Source: Blattamonas nauphoetae
Lineage: Eukaryota; Preaxostyla; Oxymonadida
NCBI GenBank assembly: GCA_033064195.1
Contig: JARBJD010000508.1
Span: forward strand, 1 to 39,400
Length of the DNA: 39,400 bases
Direction: 5' to 3'
The translations under genes and the position numbers were made by a program. Under the pieces are notes generated by a model. That model did no database searches, was not told where the DNA came from, and saw only the letters and a program-made list of their open reading frames with translations. Positions 19,690 to 28,949 of the stretch are shown one piece after another; position 1 is the stretch's first letter; each line of letters starts with the position of its first letter.

Positions 19690-21384
19690 ATGAGAAGTAT
19701 CAGATCAAATCAATCCAAACCAACATCGACATTAATTGAGCAAATTGAGGTGCAATCATATCTTCCAAAACAGTGGGATTCAGAACCTCACATCTACTCA
19801 ATCCAAGAAGTGCATCCAACAAATCCTCCAATGCCATGCAGAATTGGAGATGAGATTGAAGTTCCACTGTGCTATGATGGTCATGATGTAACTGAGTTTG
19901 CGAAGAGTCATTTGCGTATCGATCTAACGATTACTGTTCCATATACATATCCATCAGATGCGGATGCTTCAGAGTCAGCTGGATTGTACGGAATGTTCTA
20001 CGGTTACAAATCATCATCAGATGCCATTCGAGACATGAGACTGGTTGACAGTAAAGGAAACATTATTGACAATACACTCCAGAATAATCATGTTCACGAA
20101 TCATTTCTGTATCACACTTTCAAGTCGTATGAAGAGAAAAACAATATGAAGCATTGCTATAGTCTTTTTGAAAATGTTCAGAGAATGGATCCAAGTGTGT
20201 GTGGATTCTACTATGTTCCAACACTCAATGGGCAGAAAAAACCATACACTGCAACGATTCCACTGGTTATTCCGTTTGTGAATCTCCTTCCACTGAGTAC
20301 GTTTGATCAGTATCCAAATTCGATCTTCGGAAATTTACGTTTGAGATTTCATTTGACCACTGATTCACTAGTGTATTGTCCCATTCGAACTTCAACTGTT
20401 GTAAGAAAAACACTTGAGATGATGAAAGATCGATATCCAGATAAAGACGAGCCTCGTCTCGCACCAGAAGGGCAAATGAGTCTCATGTTCGATGGAGAAT
20501 ACTCTAATTTGACACAGGAATTTACACAAATTGGTAATCCAATACTTCAATTCGATGACAATATAATGCCTTCTGTGAATTCATTTTACATTTCATATAT
20601 CAAAACCAAATCCTTCACAGCCACTGTTCTTTCATCTTCGATAGATACAGTGTCTTCCATTTGTTACGGATATCAAATCACTGATGCAACGAAGCAGTCA
20701 CTCTTCAACACATATTCAAAGACTCTGTATGTCCTGAAAGCTGAAAGAATTGACACTCAATCATTTCAATCACAAGCAACAGCAATGGGAGTGAGATCAA
20801 ACATCAGTATCAAGCTCAACAATCTCATGAATCTTATGTGCTTATTCCCTGAAAGACCAAATGAATGTACAGTCTTCAGAAATCCTCATTATGTTGGCTT
20901 ATTCGAAATGCTTGGATCCAACTTTCCCAATTTCCCGATGTCAACACTCTCGCCAGAGTTCTATCAAATGATGATGGTGAATGGTGATTTTATCGGTTGT
21001 TCCGCGACGGAAGAGTTTGAGAATTCAATCTGTATGTCACGCAATTCTACCTGTTTTGGAAAGGAGTTCAAGAGAACCAGAGCAGGAACGGATGCTACTA
21101 GTTTCACGTTCATGGTTCCAACTGATCGAAGTGAAATTGCTGGTGGAGAAGAAGGTATTTCAACAGCAGAATCAGTCAATATTGTCTTCAGAGGATCACC
21201 AATCAATCAGGGAGAACTCGATCCATATTTCACCTCAACTCCAGAAGGTCCTCCTCCACCAAAATTGGCATTGCATCAGGCTACATATTGGTTGTTCTGG
21301 ATTGAGAATGGACAACCACGAGTGCGATATGTCATTGATCGCCGACTTCATGAAGCATATGAAGAAGTGAAGAGAGGTTATTGA
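19690..21384 (+). CDS. Capsid-like protein B, paralogue of protein A
   Basis: This 564-residue protein aligns along its whole length with the preceding one: RIGDEIEVPLCYDG, YGYKSSSDAIRDMRLVDSKG, IPFVNLLPL...YPNSIFGNLRLRFH, then GSPINQGELDPYF and YWLFWIENGQPRVRY at the C-terminus. Identity looks low to moderate, so the duplication is old. One of the pair may be the major capsid protein and the other a second capsomer subunit; the sequence alone does not say which. It has its own start motif and lies 52 bp after gene A. It reads whole. Confidence 0.7.
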   Translation: MRSIRSNQSKPTSTLIEQIEVQSYLPKQWDSEPHIYSIQEVHPTNPPMPCRIGDEIEVPLCYDGHDVTEFAKSHLRIDLTITVPYTYPSDADASESAGLYGMFYGYKSSSDAIRDMRLVDSKGNIIDNTLQNNHVHESFLYHTFKSYEEKNNMKHCYSLFENVQRMDPSVCGFYYVPTLNGQKKPYTATIPLVIPFVNLLPLSTFDQYPNSIFGNLRLRFHLTTDSLVYCPIRTSTVVRKTLEMMKDRYPDKDEPRLAPEGQMSLMFDGEYSNLTQEFTQIGNPILQFDDNIMPSVNSFYISYIKTKSFTATVLSSSIDTVSSICYGYQITDATKQSLFNTYSKTLYVLKAERIDTQSFQSQATAMGVRSNISIKLNNLMNLMCLFPERPNECTVFRNPHYVGLFEMLGSNFPNFPMSTLSPEFYQMMMVNGDFIGCSATEEFENSICMSRNSTCFGKEFKRTRAGTDATSFTFMVPTDRSEIAGGEEGISTAESVNIVFRGSPINQGELDPYFTSTPEGPPPPKLALHQATYWLFWIENGQPRVRYVIDRRLHEAYEEVKRGY

Positions 21385-21399
21385 ACAGAACAAATATGA

Positions 21400-21424
21400 T
21401 ATTTTATTTTTGAAGAAAACAAAG
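21400..21424 (+). promoter_or_regulatory. Polinton start motif before small beta-rich gene
   Basis: ATATTTTATTTTTGAAG lies 13 bp before ATG 21425. This favours that ATG over the TTG at 21410 inside the motif. Confidence 0.5.
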
Positions 21425-21835
21425 ATGGTGAAGCGATATTTCTCAATTCAGAATTCTCATACTGCTCAACTACCTCCTGATTTTACCAATTCGAGAAAAC
21501 AAAAATACATCTACTTCCTCGACTGCAAACTCATCCATGTGAGGGAAGAAATAAATGGTTCAACAACAGTCATTTCAAAGGATATTCCTCAGCACATCAC
21601 AATCCATGGTGATTGGATCCAGACTGATGCATTCAATGATTCATATGTTGCTTTCTGCAATGAACAGATTGCGAAGCGAAAGAAGTGGGAATTAACTACT
21701 CGACAATCTATTGTGAAGATCTGGTTCAAAGACAGTTCTGGTGAGTCAATCGAGATGGAAACATCAGAGACAATCAATGGAAAAATAATAAAAGAGTATT
21801 ATGAATTTCTGGTTGATCTCATGTTGGAGTATTAA
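21425..21835 (+). CDS. Small beta-rich protein, penton-like candidate
   Basis: This 136-residue protein has alternating hydrophobic/polar strands (KYIYFLDCKLIHVREEIN, ISKDIPQHITIHGDWI, SIVKIWFKDSSGESIEME) and a helical acidic end. Size, strand content and position after the large capsid genes suit a single-jelly-roll minor capsid (penton) protein, but no diagnostic motif is visible and it is a little shorter than usual. It converges with the S74 fibre-like gene, with 21 bp between the two stops. Confidence 0.6.
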   Translation: MVKRYFSIQNSHTAQLPPDFTNSRKQKYIYFLDCKLIHVREEINGSTTVISKDIPQHITIHGDWIQTDAFNDSYVAFCNEQIAKRKKWELTTRQSIVKIWFKDSSGESIEMETSETINGKIIKEYYEFLVDLMLEY

Positions 21836-21856
21836 TGCTTCGCATTTCTAGTATGA

Positions 21857-22735
21857 CTACGTCATGGTATTAGTCAGTGAATTATATTTTTGTATGAGTT
21901 CATTGATGAGTGTCTGTTGATGTCCGACAATAATACTCAGTTCCTGAATGGCTTTGAGACAGAAGCAAGAGAGTTCTGCATAATCAACTTGAAGACAATC
22001 TGGATTGGAATCATTCACAACCTCTGGGAATATCTCTTGGATCTGTTGAGCAATTACACCAATGTGTTTCTTCTCACTTTCCTTCTTCAGGCATTCACAT
22101 TTCTCTTTGCAGTTCTTCAAGTGTTCTTCATCTGTCTCATTTTCAATTTGCTTTGTCACTTTGTTAATCTTCGAGTCGAACGTGTTGAATTGGTAGCGAA
22201 CAATTTCCACTTTATTCAGTTGTTCAAGAACATCGGGGTACGGTTCAATATTTCTTTTCACTCTTCTGTCTGATAGCTGAGAAAAACTTCCTGTTGTAGA
22301 AATTGAAAACACTCCCGAACCTGTGTCCTCATCGTAGTAATACAATGCTGGTTTGTCACAGGGAGACCACATAATAATTCCATCACCATTGAACTGAATT
22401 CCTGAAGTTTCTGCAATCGATTGTGATATTGAAATTCCAGAAGAAAATGTTGAGGACGGGTATGTTCCAGGATACTTCGGAAGTGATCCTTCTGATATAT
22501 TCCACTTCGCTCCATTCACATTAATCAATCCTCCGATTGTTGGTGTCGTGATTGATCCATTTGTGCTCACCACTTTTTGGATTGAAGATATCGCTGACTT
22601 GTGTGCTTCTGTTGTCTTCTGAAGTGAGTCAATCACTGCTGTATTCTCGTTGGTTGTTGAGAGATTGTGATCAATCATTTTCTCAATCATTTGTGAATTG
22701 TATTTTTGTCGATTCATTTCTGCTTGCTCTTTCAT
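21857..22735 (-). CDS. Fibre-like protein with Peptidase S74 chaperone domain
   Basis: This protein has 292 residues from ATG 22735. Residues 1-60 form a predicted coiled coil, 60-150 a Gly/Ser/Thr-rich strand region like a trimeric fibre shaft (SEGSLPKYPGTYPSSTFSSG), and about 153-275 an S74 intramolecular chaperone domain. Visible S74 hallmarks are LSDRRVKRNIEP (Ser-Asp of the self-cleavage site near residue 155), VEIVRYQFN, KHIGVIAQQIQEIFPEVV and YAELSCFCLKAIQEL. In phage tail spikes and MYRF-type proteins this domain trimerises the protein and then cuts itself off. A host-attachment fibre is the natural inference. I prefer the start at 22735 to ATG 22768, because an A/T-rich motif (AAATTTTAATTTCA) directly precedes it and the upstream codons overlap the inverted repeat. 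Confidence 0.8.
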   Translation of the reverse strand: MKEQAEMNRQKYNSQMIEKMIDHNLSTTNENTAVIDSLQKTTEAHKSAISSIQKVVSTNGSITTPTIGGLINVNGAKWNISEGSLPKYPGTYPSSTFSSGISISQSIAETSGIQFNGDGIIMWSPCDKPALYYYDEDTGSGVFSISTTGSFSQLSDRRVKRNIEPYPDVLEQLNKVEIVRYQFNTFDSKINKVTKQIENETDEEHLKNCKEKCECLKKESEKKHIGVIAQQIQEIFPEVVNDSNPDCLQVDYAELSCFCLKAIQELSIIVGHQQTLINELIQKYNSLTNTMT

Positions 22736-22752
22736 TGAAATTAAAATTTTTG
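22736..22752 (-). promoter_or_regulatory. Polinton-type start motif before S74 gene
   Basis: Read on the minus strand, AAAAATTTTAATTTCA sits directly before ATG 22735 and just inside the inner end of the right inverted repeat. Confidence 0.4.
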
Positions 22753-22754
22753 AT

Positions 22755-24738
22755 TCCCTCATGAACATACGTCACTGGCACATTATTTCTGAGATACTCA
22801 GAGACTAGCGAACAGTTCTCTTCTCTCATTGATTCAATTAATGCTTGTTCTGAACATACTCGACGTCTTTCGTTGTACATCGCAGTTGGATTCATTTAAT
22901 ACAAATTAAAAAATGCAAAATTAGATTTTCATTCGTTGTTTTATCAGTTTTGGATTTTTCACTGGAATCGAGGATCAATGGGTTCGATCACTCATTTCTC
23001 AAGAGTGCTTGTTTCGTTCTGATTCTGTGCGTTTTGGATTCTCCGGAACTGTAGGATCATCGTGGTATGCTTCGTTTTTTGAAGATTCCGGACTTTTGCA
23101 GAGATATTTGAGGTTTCACAACCGGGTCCAGATCTCGGTAAAAGTATGCATTCTTCATCATTTCACTCTCACTTTCATCTTATTTCAGCTCTGTTTCAGC
23201 TGTTTTTGGTTGAATTGTTACTTGTTTCTCATTCGTTACCATCTCATTTTTGGTCTCACTTCCGTCTTCATTTTCTCGTTGTTTACTGTTTTTAACCACT
23301 TCATTCATGTTTCTTTCTCTTAATCTTGTTCTCCAATACAACACACTAATTTCCGTTAAGTGAAGATTTCGACATTCTGCAGAGATCTCACTTTCAACGG
23401 CTCACTTCATATCTCGGAATTTTTCCGTAATCTTCATCATATCACGTACATTTTTGAATCATTTTCGTTGTTTTTAAGAGAGAAAAACCGGAACACAAGC
23501 GACATTTTCACTATTGGTGTCACATTTCACGTCATTTTCACGTTCGTCATTTTCACTCTCAGTTTCAGACTTGCCCGTTTCGTTGTTGGTTGTTTCGCTT
23601 TCATTTACTCTGTTTTTGTGAAAAAGTTGATGAAAAGTTGACTAAAATGATGTGCTAGTGAAGTGAGAACGGTCCACAAAATGGAAGTGATATGAGCAAA
23701 ATGAAGAGGAATGGTGAAGAGATCAAATGTGAAATGGGGAGAGAAAGTGATGAAATGAAAGGGACTACAGTCGGTTTTGAAGTGACAAAAACGGTCAAAA
23801 GTTGTGAAGTGAAAACATGAAAAAGTGACTTTATGAGAGAACTATCCGACAAAATCTCCTCAAAATTCAGGCACACCTTACTCAGACCGTGAGAAAGAAG
23901 GATTTGCAGTGAAAATCGGATCCAAAAATCTATAGTGTCAAAATGTTGGTGCAAATGTGTCGTCACAAGTGTGATCGAAAAACCGACCCTCCAGAGAGAA
24001 CTATAGGTGATGTAAAACCAGAATTCTCAAAAAAGCGTCGCTTGAGTGCGATTGTGAAGTGGTTTGAAGGAAAATCGTGTAAAATGAAAATTGACAAAAA
24101 ATTGTGAAAACGATCGTGTGTCGAGGATCGTCAGAACCGAATGACGCGAATACCTGTCCACTATCGTTTTGACACCTACGGAGACCATCAGAGGGCGAAA
24201 AGTGACGTGTAGGAGAAGAGCGAGACGTCACTTTCTCCTCCTTAAAAATTTTGTCATTTTCAAAATATGTTGTGGGGTCGGATCAAACTTTTTTTTCAAA
24301 AGTGCATTTTTCCTAAAATTTCACCTATCAACATCAATTTCGTAATTTTAGAACGTGTTTGAACACAATTTGAGACATAAAGGTGTTCATAGTGGCGAAA
24401 TCTGAACATCGACTTTTTCGTCACTTTTTCGACCTAAGTTCGGTACACAGTTCGACGAATTCCCAACCGATTTTGATCAGGATTGTCTTGATCGATGACC
24501 TACAGTGTCCCCAAGATTTTAGACTTTTTTGCAGAATTTTTCGAAATGGTTCTCACATTGGATTCGACTGATTTGTGGTCAAAAAGGGAAAAACACCAAA
24601 AAAGTGCCAACATTTTTTCGAATGTTGCCAAAATTTGCTTCAAAAAGGACACTTTTCACGAGGTCCTTTTTTGGCCATTATTTTTAGAATTTAGGCCAAA
24701 TATTGATGTCATCAAAATGTCATAAATTCCTTTTAATA
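22755..24738 (-). repeat. Right terminal inverted repeat of the Polinton
   Basis: It is the reverse complement of 4496-6473 with few differences. It carries a second copy of the start motif and first 47 codons of the small repeat gene (minus strand from 22895), which then run into unrelated sequence in front of the S74 gene. The outermost bases CCTTTTAATA abut the DNA transposon; the final TA is also that transposon's target duplicate. Confidence 0.92.
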
Positions 24739-24999
24739 GTAGTGTCACCAATTAGTCCGGTGTCACTAATTCGGCATTTTCTTTGAAACGATAGAGGATG
24801 TGGTGAATATGAACTGTGTGAAATGATAGAGTTAAAAAAGTCCTCCTTCCCGAGAAAAACCTGCTAAACTGGTTGTGTGTTCAGTTTATGGGTCAGATCA
24901 AAAATCATCGGGAAAAAGAAGGAAGATTGGCTCTTAAAGATTGGATATTATGCACAATGTGAATTCAACCTAACTATCTTCTATGATTTCAACACAATT
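24739..24999 (+). repeat. Left inverted repeat of the DNA transposon
   Basis: 261 bp, matching the reverse complement of 33683-33938 except for a few A-run length differences and changes near the inner end. It begins with two direct repeats, GTGTCACCAATTAGTCCG (24742-24759) and GTGTCACTAATTCGG (24760-24774), likely transposase binding sites. Confidence 0.9.
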
Positions 25000-25058
25000 C
25001 CTGTAACTTTTTACAATTTATGTGCTAAAACTGAGATAAAGGGTGGATTCTTCATCAA

Positions 25059-28000
25059 ATGTTTGGTATATGTGATTTAGACGAATTTTCGTCTGAATAT
25101 CTCTTGAGCAGTCCAATTGTCAAGAAGAAAAGACTGCACTCATTAATTCCTTCAGATGAAGCGAAGCGAAAGAAAGAAAAGCGGAGGGTCAAAGCAATCA
25201 AGGAAGGACGTGTTCCAGGGATAATTGGGAACCCACGGTATCTGACCCCCCAAGAAGAAGAAATACTTTTAGATGCAATAAGAAGAAGAGAATTCAACGA
25301 GAAGTGTCCGTCATATAATAAAGTTAGAAAATTGGTATCTTTTTTCTCGATTGAACTGAATTATAGGCGTTTCGAATTCGACTCCGAAGGGGATTGTCTC
25401 AATCTGTTCTGAAATACCCGTGTAGAACGTGGGTATATCGTTTTCTCAAGAGACACACATCCGTACACTCCATCCTGCCAACTCCTGTGGATGAGGCACG
25501 GTTCAAAGCCTCCACACTCCAACATATCCTTCCTTTTCTCCGCAAACTACTCAAACTCGTTGAGATCCATCAGTACCATCCAGACCTAATCTTACAGCTT
25601 GACGAAACGAGCCTCCAATCCAAAGCCTTTCGTCCCTCCAAATGCATAGGGACAACCAGTAGGGGGAAGTACTATGTCATGGAGACAAAACCGATTTCAA
25701 AAATGACAGCGTTATTTGTGTGTGCCGCTTCTGGTCGACACTACAAGACTCATCTTCTCTTTCCACAAAACATGACTCTTCCCCGACTTTCAGACTACAA
25801 GTATTCTATATACACAGTCACCAAAACGCAACGTGGCTGGATGACGAAACCTGTATTTGCAGACATAGTGATGAACCAATTGGTACCAGAGATAGAGAAA
25901 GTCCGGCAAGACCACATTCGAGAGCGAGAAGAATACCATCAGAAATTGGAACAAGAGAAGGCCAGCCCGAAGAAACGCAGTCCAAAGAAGCTAAGCGAGG
26001 CACGATCTGAAACAGAAGCCAGGGAAAGCGATTACGCATGGCTAGAAGGAATTAAGCGCGGAGTATCGACGAACAACAAAAGGTTAGGAGGCGATCCACA
26101 GCGAACAGTGATGATGGGAGGCGAAGCAGAGCGAACGGTGATGATGGGAGGCGAAGCACAGCGAACAGTGATGATGGGAGGCGATGCACAGCGAACGAAC
26201 GCGATGGGAGGCGATGCACAACGATTCGGGATGATGGGAGGCGAAGCAGAGCGAACGGTGATGATGGGAATCGAAGCAGAGCGAACAGTGATGATGGGAG
26301 GCGAAGCAGAGCGAACAGTGATGATGGGAGGCGAAGCAGAGCGAACAGTGATGATGGGAGGCGAAGCAGAGCGAACGGTGATGATGGGAGGCGATGCACA
26401 GCGAACGGTGATGATGGGAGGCGAAGCAGAGCGAACGGTGATGATGGGAGGCGATGCACAACGATTCGGGATGATGGGAGGCGATGCACAGCGAACGAAC
26501 GTGATGGGAGGCGAAGCAGAGCGAACAGTGATGATGGGAATCGAAGCACAGCGAACGAACGTGATGGGAGGCGATGCACAACGATTCGGGATGATGGGAG
26601 GCGATGCACAACGAACGAACGCGATGGGAGGCGATGCACAACGATTCGGGATGATGGGAGGCGATGCACAGCGAACGAACGTGATGGGAGGCGAAGCAGA
26701 GCGAACAGTGATGATGGGAATCGAAGCACAGCGAACGAACGCGATGGGAGGCGATGCACAACGATTCGGGATGATGGGAGGCGATGCACAGCGAACGAAC
26801 GTGATGGGAGGCGAAGCAGAGCGAACAGTGATGATGGGAATCGAAGCACAGCGAACGAACGCGATGGGAGGCGATGCACAACGATTCGGGATGATGGGAG
26901 GCGATGCACAGCGAACGAACGTGATGGGAGGCGAAGCAGAGCGAACAGTGATGATGGGAGGCGAAGCACAGCGAACAGTGATGATGGGAGGCGATGCACA
27001 GCGAACGAACGCGATGGGAGGCGATGCACAACGATTCGGGATGATGGGAGGCGAAGCAGAGCGAACGGTGATGATGGGAATCGAAGCAGAGCGAACAGTG
27101 ATGATGGGAGGCGAAGCAGAGCGAACAGTGATGATGGGAGGCGAAGCAGAGCGAACAGTGATGATGGGAGGCGAAGCAGAGCGAACGGTGATGATGGGAG
27201 GCGATGCACAGCGAACGGTGATGATGGGAGGCGAAGCAGAGCGAACGGTGATGATGGGAGGCGATGCACAACGATTCGGGATGATGGGAGGCGATGCACA
27301 GCGAACGAACGTGATGGGAGGCGAAGCAGAGCGAACAGTGATGATGGGAATCGAAGCACAGCGAACGAACGTGATGGGAGGCGATGCACAACGATTCGGG
27401 ATGATGGGAGGCGATGCACAACGAACGAACGCGATGGGAGGCGATGCACAACGATTCGGGATGATGGGAGGCGATGCACAGCGAACGAACGTGATGGGAG
27501 GCGAAGCAGAGCGAACAGTGATGATGGGAATCGAAGCACAGCGAACGAACGCGATGGGAGGCGATGCACAACGATTCGGGATGATGGGAGGCGATGCACA
27601 GCGAACGAACGTGATGGGAGGCGAAGCAGAGCGAACAGTGATGATGGGAGGCGAAGCAGAGCGAACAGTGATGATGGGAGGCGAAGCAGAGCGAACGGTG
27701 ATGATGGGAGGCGAAGCAGAGCGAACGGTGATGATGGGAGGCGATGCACAGCGAACGAACGTGATGGGAGGCGAAGCAGAGCAAACAATGATGATGGGAA
27801 TCGAAGCACAGCGAACGAACGTGATGGGAGGTGATGCACAACGAATGGAAGTGATCACAAATGATTCACTGCGACTGGGAGGCGATGGGATGCAAGTAGC
27901 GGCGATGTGTAGCGATCAGACGAAATTGGGGACGATGAGAGCTGCAACTGAGCGTGCTCTCATCATTCTAGATGGCCACGTCTCACGTTCGCAACCTGAC

Positions 28001-28946
28001 CTTATGTCGTGGCTTGCTGCACATCAAATTGATGTTATAGTTCTCCCCTCTCACACTTCGGAGTTCCTTCAGCCATTGGATCAAGTTGTGAACAAAGAGT
28101 GGAAGAAAGCACTCAAGTCTGTCAGTATGCCGAAGGACAAGAACGACCAATCACAACTGAACCAATTTATGAATAAGATTGATGGGGCGGTGACAAGAGC
28201 TCTCCAAGCTGACTACATCCGGAAAGGATTCGAGAAGTGTGGTCTCATCCTTAGGTCTCCCACAAAAATGCTGATGAGTCTACGAAATGTGGGGCAGACC
28301 TTTGAAGAGTGGAAACAGACAAACACTCTTCAAAAAAAAGTAGATGACGAGTTGAATGTGAACTCAGATGACGGACTTGACTGTAACTGGAAGAACCAAA
28401 TCAAAGGGGACCATCTCGATGAATGGGAATCGTTTACTGTAGAAAACGACAACTCGATCCCACCTTTGAAGCCCTCTGCATCGTTTCCGATCAGTGGGCA
28501 TGTATTATCAGATCCATACTTCCTCCATCGTTGGTTCGAGCACAACGCTGCCCAAAAACGGGTTGAAGAGGGAGGGAAGTCGCTCGCCGCGCCAGAAATG
28601 AACGGAGGAGAGCGGCAACGTTTAGGAAGCTTGAGAAGCTCCAAGGAAAACAAGTGAGAAGACCCCTCAACATGTGTCGCGAGAATTAAGAGTGATTCAT
28701 GATGACAGCAGCGAGTCTTCAATTAGCCTCGGCCATGACGAAGAGTTCGATGATGTGGCCTTCATTCATGATCCGAATGAGAGTGATGATGACGATTCAC
28801 TGTCTGAGTTAACCGATGGGAGCGTTTCGGAATCTATTTCAAATCATCTCAATCATCTCATGTCAGCAATCCACGGACGACTTCCTGGGAAAGGAAAACT
28901 CGTCCTCCAAGCTCATTCAAACACAGACGCAAGTTCCCACCAGTAG
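25059..28946 (+). CDS. DDE_1 (pogo/Tigger-like) transposase, intron-containing
   Basis: Exons are 25059-25334, 25367-28653 and probably 28691-28946. The first encodes a basic helix-turn-helix region (TPQEEEILLDAIRRREFNEK). A 32-nt GTATCT...TTATAG intron joins it in frame to a CENP-B-type HTH end (WVYRFLKRH) and the catalytic domain. The catalytic acids are LILQLDETS (D at codon 70 counted from 25394), LIILDGHVS (D about 860) and SEFLQPLDQ (D about 896). The last two are 35 apart as in the family, but the first and second are 789 apart because 590 residues of ten-residue repeats sit between them. An acidic Ser/Asp-rich tail follows a likely 37-nt intron. The reading frame through the repeat is fully open, which suggests selection for coding or very recent expansion. 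Alternative: a tail ending at TGA 28655-28657. Confidence 0.82.
26087..27856 (+). repeat. In-frame 30-bp minisatellite, 59 units
   Basis: Units encode GGEAERTVMM and variants GGDAQRTNAM, GGDAQRFGMM and GIEAQRTNVM. A higher-order duplication is visible: about 26131-26839 repeats at an offset of 810 bp (27 units) as about 26941-27649, nearly base for base. Because 30 is a multiple of three, all three minus-strand frames also stay open; those are not genes. Confidence 0.95.
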
Positions 28947-28949
28947 GAT

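Larger units (their letters stand above)
4496..24738. mobile_element. Young Polinton (Maverick), about 20.2 kb
   Basis: The element is bounded by near-identical inverted repeats (4496-6473 and 22755-24738). It carries the Polinton hallmark set: protein-primed family B DNA polymerase, retrovirus-like integrase, A32/FtsK-type packaging ATPase and double-jelly-roll-like capsid candidates. Two plus-strand gene blocks are punctuated by two minus-strand genes. The match between the inverted repeats, with only a handful of small differences over almost 2 kb, argues for a recent insertion. The element is largely whole but has roughly three interruptions, one being a foldback insertion in the integrase. 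I did not recognise the adenovirus-type maturation protease usual in the family. No 5-6 bp target duplication is evident at the two ends. Confidence 0.9.

Noticed and set aside
21857-22768. Start of the S74 gene at ATG 22768
   Set aside because: That ATG falls in the inverted repeat, and the A/T-rich start motif sits directly before the internal ATG at 22735.
26032-27858. Three 585-608-codon minus-strand frames over the 30-bp array
   Set aside because: A 30-bp unit without stops keeps every frame open. The plus-strand frame alone joins to transposase domains on both sides.
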